Numbered from the stretch's first letter, positions 24,722 through 33,469 are shown. The stretch: 64,000 bases of DNA from Candidatus Aminicenantes bacterium UBA2190 (GCA_002335385.1 DCVK01000037.1:6658-70657); one strand, 5' to 3'. Numbers and translations are program-made. Notes: generated by a model not told the origin, from the sequence alone.

Positions 24722-26385
24722 AAGCGCGGGCCGCCCTGATGCTGACCGTCTGGCTGGCAGCGGCCGCCACCCTCAGCGCAGCCCCCGTGCAGCTGCGCGA
24801 GTTCCGGCGCATGGCGGTCATGGACCAGGGGCGACTGAAGCCCCTGGACACATTCGCCCGCAACCTGCTCAAGCAATTTTCAGGGCGGGCCCGTCCCGAA
24901 GGCATCGACGCCTGCGAATGGCTTTCGCGCGTCCTTTTCGCCCCCGGCGCCAGCGCCGCCGATGCCGTTTTCCTGGTCCGGCAGCCCGAGCTGCTGGACG
25001 CCATCGGCGTAACGAACCGCGGGCGCGGCCGCTACACGCACGCGCAGCTGCGCCCCGGGTTGCGCCGGCTGCACGAGCTGGCCTTCCGCGGCTCCTCCCG
25101 GGACGAGAAAGACCTGGACCGGGTCGAATTCGAAGCGCTGCGCCTGTTCTACAACCTGTCGGCCTACCACGGCCTGCTGCACGCGTTCGCCTTCGCGCTG
25201 GGCGGCGAAAGCGCCGCGGGCGGAGCCGGCGGCGCATCGTCGCTGCCGGCCGTCATCCCCCTGGCCGGCGATCGCTGGCTCAGCCCGGGCCGGGCTCTGG
25301 CCGGAGGCACGCCGCTGCCGGCAATGGTGCAGGCGGAGATCTCGCTCCTGGCAACGGCAGCCCGGGCGTATGGCCGGAACGATCCCGCGGCGTTTGACCG
25401 CGCCCTGGCCGGGTTCAACCGCTCCATCCGCGGCCGCCAGGGGCCGGATACGCCCCGGCCATGGAAGATCTCCCTGGAGGTGCTCTACAACCGCGCCAAC
25501 CCTTTCTTCATGGCCGGACTGGCATACGGCCTGGCGCTGCTGTTCCTGCTCCTGGCCATGGCCTGCCGCTGTTCCCCGGTGACGCGAATGGCGGCGTGGT
25601 CAGTCGCAGCGGGTTTCCTGGCCCACACGCTGGGCATCGCCGCCCGCATGCTGATCAGCGGCCGGCCGCCGGTGACCAACCTTTACGAGACGTTCGTCTT
25701 CGTCGCCTGGACCGCCGCCGCGCTGGGACTGGTCGCGGCCCGGCTGCAGAAGCGGGGGCCCGGCCTGGCCGCCGGCGCCCTGGCCGCGGCCGCCCTGCTC
25801 TCCGTCTCCGGGCGCCACGCGCTCGAGGGCGACACCATGGGCATGCTGACGGCTGTGCTCGATTCCAACCTGTGGCTGGCGACCCACGTGGTGACCATCG
25901 CCCTCGGCTATGGCGGCTGCGTCGTCGCCGGCATCATCGGCCATGTGCTGATCATCCAGGCCGTCCGCGGGCGCAACGACGCCGTCGCCGGCACCGCCCG
26001 CCTGCTGTACGCCGTCCTGGCCTTCGGGCTGGTGTTCACCGTCATCGGCACGCTCATGGGCGGTATCTGGGCCGACCAGTCCTGGGGCCGGTTCTGGGGC
26101 TGGGACCCCAAGGAGAACGGCGCCCTGCTGATCATCGCCTGGTGCGCCGCGCTGTTCCACTCCCGGCTGGCGGGCTGGATCGGGCCCGTCGGCCTGGCCG
26201 CCGGCGCCGTCGGCTCGCTCGTCACCGTGGCGCTGGCCTGGTTCGGGGTCAACCTGCTTGGCCTGGGGCTGCATGCCTACGGCTTCACTTCGGGCGCCAT
26301 GCGGGGGCTGCTGGCTTTCCTCGCCGTCGAGCTGGTCTTCCTCGCCGTTGCCGTGCCCCTGGCGCGGAAGCGGATCCGCGCCTAG
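24718..26385 (+). CDS. ccsA: cytochrome c assembly protein CcsA (heme handling)
   Basis: 555 residues, coupled to resB by a 4-nt overlap. Signal peptide (1-20) and a periplasmic domain to about 255, then about eight membrane helices forming the CcsA/CcmC domain. The tryptophan-rich heme-handling motif appears as WGRFWGWDPKENGAL at about 455-470. Candidate heme-ligand histidines are in LAHTLGIAAR (about 302), LATHVVTIALGYG (about 390) and LHAYGF (about 520). CcsA carries heme across the inner membrane and, with ResB, attaches it to CxxCH apocytochromes. So the organism makes c-type cytochromes. The large N-terminal periplasmic domain is unusual for CcsA and may substitute for part of the short ResB. 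Confidence 0.9.
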   Translation: MKARAALMLTVWLAAAATLSAAPVQLREFRRMAVMDQGRLKPLDTFARNLLKQFSGRARPEGIDACEWLSRVLFAPGASAADAVFLVRQPELLDAIGVTNRGRGRYTHAQLRPGLRRLHELAFRGSSRDEKDLDRVEFEALRLFYNLSAYHGLLHAFAFALGGESAAGGAGGASSLPAVIPLAGDRWLSPGRALAGGTPLPAMVQAEISLLATAARAYGRNDPAAFDRALAGFNRSIRGRQGPDTPRPWKISLEVLYNRANPFFMAGLAYGLALLFLLLAMACRCSPVTRMAAWSVAAGFLAHTLGIAARMLISGRPPVTNLYETFVFVAWTAAALGLVAARLQKRGPGLAAGALAAAALLSVSGRHALEGDTMGMLTAVLDSNLWLATHVVTIALGYGGCVVAGIIGHVLIIQAVRGRNDAVAGTARLLYAVLAFGLVFTVIGTLMGGIWADQSWGRFWGWDPKENGALLIIAWCAALFHSRLAGWIGPVGLAAGAVGSLVTVALAWFGVNLLGLGLHAYGFTSGAMRGLLAFLAVELVFLAVAVPLARKRIRA

Positions 26386-26468
26386 ATCAGCATGCAAGGT
26401 ATTCCGCTTTCGCCGACACATGAAAAGGTCCGGCTGAAGACAATGCTGGCGGAAAACAGGAACGGCGG

Positions 26469-26493
26469 GAGCGGGCCGGGCGCCGGCCCGCTC
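26469..26493. terminator. perfect 11-bp GC hairpin between convergent genes
   Basis: GAGCGGGCCGG, loop GCG, CCGGCCCGCTC. No T-run follows on either strand, so it is at best an atypical bidirectional terminator for ccsA and the minus-strand membrane-protein gene. Confidence 0.5.
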
Positions 26494-26502
26494 CGCGCGG
26501 GA

Positions 26503-27786
26503 TCAGTTCTTATCCAGCAACTTGCCCAGGTATTGGCTGATCTTGACCAGGATCTGCAGCAGCAGCACCGCCACCTCGTAGCACAGCGTGATCACCAGGG
26601 CATAAAGCGGCGGAACAATGAAGAAGACCAGCGGGTAGATCAGCAATCCCTGGAAACTGTCGAGGGAGAAGAGCTCGGGTCGCATGGGCAGGGTCAGCAG
26701 GTCGAGCCCGAAAAAGCGCTGGATGGGATAAAGCGCCAGCAGCGCCCAGAAAGCCAGGATGGCGACGCAGATGAAGCCCCTTATGTAATAGCAAAAATAG
26801 TCGATGCCGGCGTTCTCGTTCTCGGTCACCTCGAGGTCCTTCCTGGCGAACTGGACGATCTTGCGGAAATAACGGTAGGGATAGAAGAAGAATGACTCGG
26901 CCAGCTTGACGATGCCCACGGCGGCCGGGTTCTGGCTGGCGGCCAGGAAATTGACCAGGATGGAAATGAAGGAGAGGATCGCGGTGATGACGAACCAGGG
27001 CTGCAGGAAGGTCGCCGGCTGCACCAGGGCGGCCAGGACGATGAGGAACAGCGGCAGGGCGGCCAGCCAGCGCCAGGGCAGCTTGAGCAGCCGGTCCCAT
27101 TTGGGCGTGGCCTTGCCCAGCAGCTTCTGCAGCAGGATCCAGCCGCACAGCGGCACCAGCAGCAGGAGCAGGTCGAGCAGCAGCGAGACGACGAGTCCGC
27201 CGCTGCTGAGCACGCCCAGGCGCGCATAGTTGCTCCAGGCGCCGATGTCGACGCCGATCTTGGCCAGCGCCGATACGGACTGGATGATCTGGGCCAGGAT
27301 GATCAGCCCCAGGGCCAGGAAGGAGACGGCCACGAACAGGCGCACCGTGTTCTTCATGCCGACGAAGACGGCATCCATGATCTGGGGCTGTGCCGCCAGC
27401 AGATAGAGCACCAGGCCCAGGAACAGGAACAGGAGGAACAGCGGGCTGACCAGGATGTCGAAGGAGAAGAGCGCCACGCTGCCGCCGGGGGCGAACATGC
27501 GCTCCATCTGCTGGAACAGCCAGTGCAGCAGCAGGAGCAGGACCGGCAGGAAGGGCAACCATCTGCTTTTTTCCGAGGTGATGGCCTTGCCCTTCAGCAG
27601 CGGCGCCAGGATGAAGAAGGCGCCGACGGCCACCGCCAGGTAGGCCAGGAAGTAGGAGATGGTGGCCACGCGGAACGGCTCGCTGAAATCGCCGAAAAAA
27701 TTCACCCACAGCCCGATGAAGGCGACCAGCCACAGGGCCAGGTACAGCTTCACGTGATCGGCGCGCTTGGAAAGATAAACACCCAT
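26503..27786 (-). CDS. multi-pass inner-membrane protein of unknown function
   Basis: 427 residues with a ribosome site AAGGAGG 6 nt before the ATG. About ten hydrophobic helices (for example LYLALWLVAFIGLWVNFFG, LPFLPVLLLLLHWLF, PLFLLFLFLGLVLYLLAA, VVSLLLDLLLLLVPLCGWIL, PLYALVITLCYEVAVLLLQI). Charged loops are short, and no conserved catalytic or transporter motif is apparent. A moderately conserved-looking region FFFYPYRYFRKIVQFARKDL precedes the last helices. It follows the PAP2_C gene by 59 nt on the same strand, so both may be transcribed together. A lipid-related or structural role would be speculation; I do not recognise the family. Confidence 0.75.
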   Translation of the reverse strand: MGVYLSKRADHVKLYLALWLVAFIGLWVNFFGDFSEPFRVATISYFLAYLAVAVGAFFILAPLLKGKAITSEKSRWLPFLPVLLLLLHWLFQQMERMFAPGGSVALFSFDILVSPLFLLFLFLGLVLYLLAAQPQIMDAVFVGMKNTVRLFVAVSFLALGLIILAQIIQSVSALAKIGVDIGAWSNYARLGVLSSGGLVVSLLLDLLLLLVPLCGWILLQKLLGKATPKWDRLLKLPWRWLAALPLFLIVLAALVQPATFLQPWFVITAILSFISILVNFLAASQNPAAVGIVKLAESFFFYPYRYFRKIVQFARKDLEVTENENAGIDYFCYYIRGFICVAILAFWALLALYPIQRFFGLDLLTLPMRPELFSLDSFQGLLIYPLVFFIVPPLYALVITLCYEVAVLLLQILVKISQYLGKLLDKN

Positions 27787-27845
27787 GCGATCCTCCTTGG
27801 TGCGGAAAGATTATAGGGAAATTGTAATGAAGCCCGCTGGTTTTG

Positions 27846-28565
27846 TCAAAGACCCGGTGGGCGCAGGGCGGGGAAGCGGCGGCGCAGCCAGGGGTCGCCC
27901 AGGGTGAAGAGCATGAAAGTGACGGCATAGGCGCCGATGACGTCGACGGTGTAGTGCAGGTGGGAGAAGAACACCACCAGCAGCGAGGACAGATGCAGGG
28001 CCAGGAAGACGCGGGCCGGCTTGCGACCCAGTTGCCGCCCGAACAGGAACAGCAGGAAGGTCGTGGCGACGTGCCCGGAGAAGAACATGTCCTTGGTCAG
28101 ATAGACGCCGGCACTGTCTCCCACCAGGGCCCGCCAGGGATTCACCAGCTTCCACCAGGTGGGCCAGAAGTCGAAGGGGCGCAGGGCGTTGACATCGGCC
28201 CCGTAAGGGGGGCCCAGGCCGGTCAGGGGGATCATCAGTCCGCGAGTCAGGGAGACGGCGCCGTCGATGAGGATGAAACGGGCGAAGAGCCCATGGTCGC
28301 GCCAGAGCAGGTATAGGGCGGGGGGAAAATAGCAGGCGATCCAGAGATAGTAGTTGACGTGAGCCAGCCAGTCCAGGCGCGGAATGATCGCCAGCAGCAG
28401 ATCGGGGACGGTCGGCGCCGGCCGCAGTTCGTTGAGCAGGACCGGGATCAGCATCAGGCTGTGGCACAGGTAGCGGAACACGATGGCGGCGCAGAGGCAG
28501 GCGAAAAAGACGTTCCAGGGATAGCCCGGCCGGCCGGGGCGCAGGCGGAGTGGGAGCGGGTCCAT
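27846..28565 (-). CDS. PAP2_C / sphingomyelin-synthase-like membrane phosphatase or phosphotransferase
   Basis: 239 residues from the ATG at 28565; an in-frame ATG at 28583 lies upstream of the likely transcription start. Six membrane helices. The lipid phosphate phosphatase signatures occur in the PAP2_C form: LTRGLMIPLTGLGPP (about 102-116), FFSGHVATTFLL (about 161-172, catalytic His) and HLHYTVDVIGAY (about 203-214, second His and Asp). This variant is typical of sphingomyelin and ceramide phosphoinositol synthases and their bacterial relatives, which move phospho-head-groups between lipids. The substrate is not readable, so the finding supports a lipid-remodelling enzyme. Divergent from the TetR operon across a 126-nt promoter region. 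Confidence 0.82.
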   Translation of the reverse strand: MDPLPLRLRPGRPGYPWNVFFACLCAAIVFRYLCHSLMLIPVLLNELRPAPTVPDLLLAIIPRLDWLAHVNYYLWIACYFPPALYLLWRDHGLFARFILIDGAVSLTRGLMIPLTGLGPPYGADVNALRPFDFWPTWWKLVNPWRALVGDSAGVYLTKDMFFSGHVATTFLLFLFGRQLGRKPARVFLALHLSSLLVVFFSHLHYTVDVIGAYAVTFMLFTLGDPWLRRRFPALRPPGL

Positions 28566-28573
28566 GTCAAGGA

Positions 28574-28602
28574 CTAGTACCATGCCGGCGCGGGGCTGTC
28601 AA
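28574..28602 (-). promoter_or_regulatory. promoter of the PAP2_C gene
   Basis: On the minus strand TTGACA (28602-28597), 17 nt, TACTAG (28579-28574) preceded by TGG. The ATG at 28565 begins 8 nt after the -10, which suggests a leaderless message. Confidence 0.5.
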
Positions 28603-28624
28603 CCTGAAAAAATTTCGCTGGGTG

Positions 28625-28653
28625 TTGACAGGCGGCAGTTATTATACTAAAAT
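28625..28653 (+). promoter_or_regulatory. promoter of the TetR-ferredoxin-hcp-cupin operon
   Basis: TTGACA, 17 nt, TAAAAT. The start region immediately downstream (28659-28674) contains GTTAGTTTGCATTAAC, with GTTA/TAAC inverted ends. It is a plausible operator for the TetR protein, although the symmetry is imperfect. Confidence 0.65.
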
Positions 28654-28691
28654 GGTTATGTTAGTTTGCATTAACTTACAAGGAGGCGGGC

Positions 28692-29291
28692 ATGAAGGAG
28701 ATCACGGGCCGGCAGCGGCAGATCATCGCGGCCGCGCTGGAGATCGTCGCCGAGCGCGGGCCCGAGGCACTGACCATCAAGGGCATCGCCGGTCGCGTGG
28801 GCTTCAGCGACGCCGCTGTCTACCGCCACTTCCGCAGCAAGTCGGAGATCCTGAGCACCGTCGTCGACCTGTTCGCCGCCGGCTCGGAGCGGCTGCTGGC
28901 CGAGATCCGGGGCTGCGGCTGCTCCGGCCTGGAGAAGGTCAAGCTGTTCTTCCTCGACCGCTGCCGGGTTTTCGCCTCGGACCGCGCCATGGCCACGGTC
29001 ATGTTCGCCGAGAGCCTGTTCCAGCACGACCCGGCCCTGGCCGCCAGGATCCACCAGGTGCTGCAGGGCCACCGCCGCCTGCTGCTGGAGACCCTGCGCG
29101 CCGGCCAGCGCCAGGGGACGATCCGCCGGCTGCCGCCCGAGCACCTGTTCACCATGATCATGGGCGCGCTGCGCCTGCTGGTCCTGCAGTGGCACATCGG
29201 CGGCCGGGCCTTCGACCTGATGCGTTCCGGAGGGAAGCTGTGGGGCTCTCTGGAAACGGCGATCGCCATGCCAGGGAGCAAGACAAAATGA
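28692..29291 (+). CDS. TetR-family transcriptional regulator
   Basis: 199 residues; AGGAGG 5 nt upstream. N-terminal TetR helix-turn-helix at about 8-54: RQRQIIAAALEIVAERGPEA, LTIKGIAGRVGFSDAAVYRH, FRSKSEIL. The C-terminal half is an all-helical ligand domain with two cysteines (about CGCSG, 75-79) that could be redox-sensing, an inference only. It overlaps the ferredoxin gene by ATGA and heads an operon ending with hcp and a cupin. It most likely represses its own operon and responds to a nitrosative, oxidative or metabolite signal. No ligand can be assigned. Confidence 0.92.
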   Translation: MKEITGRQRQIIAAALEIVAERGPEALTIKGIAGRVGFSDAAVYRHFRSKSEILSTVVDLFAAGSERLLAEIRGCGCSGLEKVKLFFLDRCRVFASDRAMATVMFAESLFQHDPALAARIHQVLQGHRRLLLETLRAGQRQGTIRRLPPEHLFTMIMGALRLLVLQWHIGGRAFDLMRSGGKLWGSLETAIAMPGSKTK

Positions 29292-30142
29292 AGAGAAGGA
29301 TCATCCGCATCGACCAGGACCTGTGCAACGGCTGCGGCCAGTGCCTGCCCAACTGCCCCGAAGGGGCGCTGCAGCTCATCGACAACAAGGCGCGGCTGGT
29401 CTCCGACCTGTTCTGCGACGGGCTGGGCGCCTGCATCGGCAACTGCCCGCTCGGCGCCATCCGCGTCGAGGAACGCGAGGCGGAGCCGTACGACGAGCGT
29501 CGGGTCATGGAGAACATCGTGACCCAGGGCGCGAACGTCATCCGCGCCCACCTCGAGCATCTGGCCGCCCATGACGAACTGGGCTACCTGGAGGAGGCGC
29601 GGCGCTTCCTGCGCGAGAAGGGCCTGCCGCTTCCTGCAGCCGAGCCGGTGATTGCCGCGGCCGCGCAGGAGGAGCCCCCGACCTGCCCCGGTTCGCGCCT
29701 GCCTGACCGGCGCTTTCCGGAGCCGGCTTCCCCGCCCGCGGCCCCTTCTGCGCCCGGGGCCGCCCCTTCGCAACTGCGCACCTGGCCGGTACAGCTGCAG
29801 CTGCTCAACCCGCAGGCGTCGTTCTTCGACAACGCCGACCTGCTGATCGCCGCCGACTGCGTCCCTTTCGCCCACGCCCCGTTCCACGAGGATTTCGTCA
29901 AGGGCAAGATCCCCGTCATTTTCTGCCCCAAACTCGACCAGGCCAACGACCAGTACCTGGAAAAGCTGACCGCCATCCTCAACCTGCACAGCGTGCGCTC
30001 GCTGCATGTGGTGCACATGGAGGTTCCCTGCTGCTCGGGCACCACGGCCCTCGTACGCCAGGCGCTCGCCCGCTCGGGAAAAACGATCCCGGTGCACGAC
30101 TATACGATCTCGATCCAAGGCCAGCTGCTTGCCGTGAAATAA
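29288..30142 (+). CDS. ferredoxin-domain iron-sulfur protein, Hcp partner
   Basis: 284 residues from the ATG at 29288 (frame open further upstream but without homology). N-terminal ferredoxin domain: DLCNGCGQCLPNCPEGAL gives a CxxCxxCxxxC [4Fe-4S] set (about 12-29). CDGLGACIGNCPLGAI (about 47-62) gives a second, atypical Cx5Cx3C set. A Pro/Ala-rich linker (about 120-165) leads to a second domain (about 165-284) with the segments FFDNADLLIAADCVPFAHA, VIFCPKLDQAND and MEVPCCSGTTALV, whose cysteines may bind another cofactor. Coupled to tetR (4-nt overlap) and 15 nt before hcp, so it probably delivers electrons to Hcp. Such proteins beside hcp are known in anaerobes; the C-terminal domain has no named reaction. 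Confidence 0.85.
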   Translation: MKRRIIRIDQDLCNGCGQCLPNCPEGALQLIDNKARLVSDLFCDGLGACIGNCPLGAIRVEEREAEPYDERRVMENIVTQGANVIRAHLEHLAAHDELGYLEEARRFLREKGLPLPAAEPVIAAAAQEEPPTCPGSRLPDRRFPEPASPPAAPSAPGAAPSQLRTWPVQLQLLNPQASFFDNADLLIAADCVPFAHAPFHEDFVKGKIPVIFCPKLDQANDQYLEKLTAILNLHSVRSLHVVHMEVPCCSGTTALVRQALARSGKTIPVHDYTISIQGQLLAVK

Positions 30143-30157
30143 TCCAAGGAGACCACC

Positions 30158-31822
30158 ATGAACATGTTCTGCTACCAGTGCGAACAGACCAGCAACGCCA
30201 CCGCCTGCACCCGCTTCGGCGTCTGCGGCAAGGGCCCCGAGGTATCGCTGCTCCAGGACCTGCTGCTGCATCAGCTGAAGGGGATCGGCTGGCTGGGCCA
30301 GCGCCTGCGCGGGCTCGGGCACGTCGACCCCGGCGCCGACCGCTTCGTCATCGAGGCCCTCTTCACCACCGTGACCAACGTCGACTTCGATCCCCAGCGC
30401 CTGAAGGGCCTGATCGACCAGGCCGGCAGGCTCAAGGAGACCCTCAAGAAGGAATTCCTGGACCTGTATCAAAAGAGGAACGGCAGCCCGTTCGCCGCCC
30501 GGATCCCCGAGGCCGCGGCCTTCATTCCCGCCGGCACCATGGAGGGGCTGCTGAAGCAGGGCGGCGCCGCCGGCATCATGGCCAACCCGCAGCTCAACCC
30601 CGACATCCGCAGCCTGCGCGAACTGCTGGCATACGGGCTCAAGGGCATGGCCGCCTACGCCGACCATGCCGCCATCCTCGGCGAGAGCGACGAGGCGGTC
30701 AACGCCTTCTTCCACAAGGCCCTGGCGGCGCTGGTCGACGACACGCTGGACATGAACGCCCTGTTCGAGCTGAATCTGGAACTGGGGCGGGTGAACCTGC
30801 GCTGCATGGAGATCCTGGACAAGGGGCACACGGGGCGCTTCGGCCATCCCCGACCCACGCCCGTAGCGCTGGGCGCTCGCCGCGGGCCGGCCATCCTGGT
30901 CTCGGGTCACGACCTGCTGGACCTCTACGAGTTGCTGCAGCAGACCGCGGGACGGGGCATTCAGGTCTATACCCACGGCGAAATGATCCCGGCCCACGGC
31001 TACCCGGGGTTGAAGAAATTCCCCCACCTGGCGGGCAACTACGGCGGCGCCTGGCAGGATCAGCAGAAGGAGTTCGAGCGCTTCCCCGGCCCCATCCTGA
31101 TGACCACCAACTGCATCCAGAAGCCCAAGCCCTCCTATATGGACCGCATCTTCACCAGCGGCCTGGTGGCCTGGCCCGGCGTCGGCCATATCCCCGACCG
31201 CCGCGACTTCTCGCTGCTGATCGACAAGGCGCTCGCCATGGGCGGCTTCGCCGCCGACGAGCCGGGCCCCAGCATCACCGTCGGCTTCGGCCACCAGGCC
31301 GTGCTCGGTGCCGGCGAACAGGTCGTCACCGCGGTCAAGGCTGGACAGATCCGGCACTTCTTCCTGATCGGCGGCTGCGATGGCGCCAAGAGCGGCCGGA
31401 ATTACTATACCGAGTTCGCCGAAAAGGTCCCGGCCGACTGCGTCATCCTCACCCTGGCCTGCGGCAAGTACCGCTTCAACAAGCTGAATTTCGGCACCGT
31501 GGCCGGCCTGCCGCGACTGATGGATGTCGGCCAGTGCAACGACGCCTATTCGGCCATCCAGATCGCCCTGGCCCTTTCCAAAGCCTTCGGGGTAAGCGTC
31601 AACGAGCTGCCGCTGTCGCTGGTCCTCTCCTGGTACGAGCAGAAGGCGGTCATCGTGCTGCTCACCCTGCTGGCGCTGGGCATGCGCCACATCCGCCTGG
31701 GGCCGACACTGCCGGCTTTCATCACGCCCAATGTCCTGAAGGTCCTGGTCGAAAAGTTCGCCCTCAAGCCCATCGGCACGGCCGACGAGGATATCCGCTT
31801 GTGCCTGCAGGGTGAAAAATAA
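30158..31822 (+). CDS. hcp: hybrid cluster protein (hydroxylamine/NO reductase)
   Basis: 554 residues, full length for the family; CAAGGAG ribosome site 7 nt upstream. The N-terminal proximal cluster ligands appear as MFCYQCEQTSNATACTRFGVCG, spacing Cx2Cx8Cx5C, the short-spaced form found in strict anaerobes and associated with a [4Fe-4S] cluster. Hybrid-cluster segments follow: HGEMIPAHGYP, NCIQKP, GGCDGAKSGRNYY, LTLACGKYRFN and DVGQCNDAYSA. Hcp reduces hydroxylamine in vitro and acts as a high-affinity NO reductase and S-nitrosylating enzyme in enteric bacteria. Here, with a dedicated TetR, ferredoxin and cupin, it indicates nitrosative or redox stress defence in a low-oxygen organism. Confidence 0.96.
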   Translation: MNMFCYQCEQTSNATACTRFGVCGKGPEVSLLQDLLLHQLKGIGWLGQRLRGLGHVDPGADRFVIEALFTTVTNVDFDPQRLKGLIDQAGRLKETLKKEFLDLYQKRNGSPFAARIPEAAAFIPAGTMEGLLKQGGAAGIMANPQLNPDIRSLRELLAYGLKGMAAYADHAAILGESDEAVNAFFHKALAALVDDTLDMNALFELNLELGRVNLRCMEILDKGHTGRFGHPRPTPVALGARRGPAILVSGHDLLDLYELLQQTAGRGIQVYTHGEMIPAHGYPGLKKFPHLAGNYGGAWQDQQKEFERFPGPILMTTNCIQKPKPSYMDRIFTSGLVAWPGVGHIPDRRDFSLLIDKALAMGGFAADEPGPSITVGFGHQAVLGAGEQVVTAVKAGQIRHFFLIGGCDGAKSGRNYYTEFAEKVPADCVILTLACGKYRFNKLNFGTVAGLPRLMDVGQCNDAYSAIQIALALSKAFGVSVNELPLSLVLSWYEQKAVIVLLTLLALGMRHIRLGPTLPAFITPNVLKVLVEKFALKPIGTADEDIRLCLQGEK

Positions 31823-31834
31823 AAGGAGAAAGCC

Positions 31835-32152
31835 ATGGTGGAAATACTGAACGTGAAAGAGCTGGTGGCCTACCAGAATGGGGCCGTCGTCAGCAAGACC
31901 CTGGTCGAGAAAGAGACCGGCACGGTCACGCTGTTCGCCTTCGACGAAGGGCAGGCGCTGAGCGAGCACACGGCGCCGTTCGACGCCCTGGTCCAGGTCA
32001 CCGACGGCGAGGCCGAGATCCGCATCGCCGGCGAGCCCCACCGGGTCGCTGCCGGCGAAATGATCATCATGCCGGCGAACCAGTCCCACGCGCTCAAGGC
32101 GCTCACCCCCTTCAAGATGATGCTGACCATGATCCGCGCCAAAAACAGGTGA
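31835..32152 (+). CDS. small cupin-domain protein
   Basis: 105 residues, one cupin barrel. Motif 1 is partly kept as EGQALSEHTAPFDALVQVTDGEAEI (about 41-65) and motif 2 as PANQSHALKALTPF (about 86-99). Potential metal ligands His49 and His91 are present but the canonical HxH pair of motif 1 is not. AAAAGGAG 7 nt upstream. Last gene of the TetR-ferredoxin-hcp operon, 12 nt after hcp. Similar small cupins accompany anaerobic stress genes; it may sense or bind a small molecule. Enzymatic activity is doubtful. Confidence 0.85.
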   Translation: MVEILNVKELVAYQNGAVVSKTLVEKETGTVTLFAFDEGQALSEHTAPFDALVQVTDGEAEIRIAGEPHRVAAGEMIIMPANQSHALKALTPFKMMLTMIRAKNR

Positions 32153-32204
32153 ACGAATAAAGTCCGGCAAATGCCCGATAGCAAATGTTTTTTCGGCCCC
32201 GCCC

Positions 32205-32233
32205 TTGCAAAGGCCGGGAATTGAAATTATAAT
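32205..32233 (+). promoter_or_regulatory. promoter of nifS-nifU
   Basis: TTGCAA, 17 nt, perfect TATAAT; 23 nt from the ATG at 32257, with ACGGAG as ribosome site. Confidence 0.75.
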
Positions 32234-32256
32234 GGACAGGATGAACGGAGCACGCC

Positions 32257-33468
32257 ATGGATAGGATCTACCTGGACAACAACGCCACCACCATCGTCGA
32301 CCCGCGGGTCAAGGAGGCGATGGAGCCCTACTTTTGCCAGCTATACGGCAATCCCAACTCCCTGCATGCCTTCGGCACCGAGGTCCATCCCGCCATGCGC
32401 CTGGCCATGGACCGCCTGTACGCCGGCATCGGCGCCGGCGACGAGGACGACATCATCGTCAACAGCTGCGCCTGCGAGGGCAACAACCACGTGCTCAAGG
32501 GCGTCTGGTTCGACCTGCTGCGCAGCGGCGCCAGGAACGAGATCCTGACCACCCCGGTGGAGCACCCCTGCGTGCGCAACGCCTGCGCCTTCCTGCAGGA
32601 GCTCGGAGCCAAGGTCACGACCATGCCGCTGAACGCCGACGGCATCGTTGATGCCGCGACGCTGCGCCGCCACATCCATCCCGAGCGCACCGCCCTGGTC
32701 TCGGTGATGTGGGCCAACAACGAGACCGGCCTGATCTTTCCCGTGCGCGAGCTGGCCGAGGTCTGCCGCGAGAACGGCGTTCTCTTCCATACCGACGCCG
32801 TGCAGGCCGTCGGCAAGGTCGCGATCGACATGCGCCAGGTGGCGGCGGATTTCCTCACCTTCAGCGCCCACAAGTTCCACGGGCCCAAGGGCATCGGCGG
32901 CCTCTTCATCCGCAAGGGGCGCAAGCTGACGCCGCTGCTTCACGGCGGCGAGCAGATGGGCGGCCGGCGCGCCGGCACTGTCAATGTGCCCTATCTGGTC
33001 GGCATGGGGCTGGCCATGGAGATGGCCGTCGACAACCTGGCCTACGAGGAGAGCGTCGTGCGCCCCCTGCGCGACCGGCTTGAGGACGCCATCCTGGCCA
33101 TCCCCGACACCCTGGTGCTGGGCCGGCGCGGGCTGCGCACGCCGAACACCATTCTGGCCAGCTTCCGCGGCATTGAGGGCGAGGCCATGATCTGGGACCT
33201 CAACGCCGGCGGCGTGGCCGCTTCCACCGGCAGCGCCTGTGCCTCCGAGTCGCTGGAGCCCAATCCGGTTTTCGTGGCCATGGCCCTCGGCGACGAGCTG
33301 GCCCACACCAGCATCCGCTTCAGCCTGTCGCGCTTCACCACGGCCGGGGAGATCGAGCGCACCGCCCAGGTGGTCCGCCGCTCGGCGGAGAGGCTGCGCG
33401 CCATCTCCTCATCGTACGGTGACGGGCCGGGCGCGGGGACGACGGCAAAAGACGGAGGAGGCGACTGA
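32257..33468 (+). CDS. nifS: cysteine desulfurase, NifS type
   Basis: 403 residues. PLP-dependent class V aminotransferase fold: start IYLDNNATTIVDPRV, pyridine-stacking His in PVEHPCVRNAC (about 105), HTDAVQAVGK (about 179-188), and the Schiff-base lysine in SAHKFHGPKGIGG (about 206-218). The persulfide-forming cysteine lies in STGSACASESLEPNP (about 323-337). It removes sulfur from cysteine and passes it to the scaffold encoded directly downstream. One base separates the stop from the NifU start, showing an operon. NifS with three-domain NifU is the Fe-S assembly pair of many anaerobes and does not imply nitrogen fixation; no nif structural gene is in the window. An IscS name would also be defensible. 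Confidence 0.93.
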   Translation: MDRIYLDNNATTIVDPRVKEAMEPYFCQLYGNPNSLHAFGTEVHPAMRLAMDRLYAGIGAGDEDDIIVNSCACEGNNHVLKGVWFDLLRSGARNEILTTPVEHPCVRNACAFLQELGAKVTTMPLNADGIVDAATLRRHIHPERTALVSVMWANNETGLIFPVRELAEVCRENGVLFHTDAVQAVGKVAIDMRQVAADFLTFSAHKFHGPKGIGGLFIRKGRKLTPLLHGGEQMGGRRAGTVNVPYLVGMGLAMEMAVDNLAYEESVVRPLRDRLEDAILAIPDTLVLGRRGLRTPNTILASFRGIEGEAMIWDLNAGGVAASTGSACASESLEPNPVFVAMALGDELAHTSIRFSLSRFTTAGEIERTAQVVRRSAERLRAISSSYGDGPGAGTTAKDGGGD

Positions 33469-33469
33469 A

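Noticed and set aside
26469..26493. canonical intrinsic terminator
   Set aside because: Perfect hairpin but no T-run on either strand, so it was kept only as a possible atypical terminator.
28625..28648. TTGACA with TATACT as the tetR promoter
   Set aside because: Spacer would be 12 nt; TAAAAT at 17 nt is a better -10.
28820..32170. 1116-codon open frame antisense to the ferredoxin-hcp-cupin operon
   Set aside because: Long antisense frames are expected in this GC-rich DNA. The translation is low-complexity Gly/Val/Ala/Asp and lies opposite well-conserved genes.
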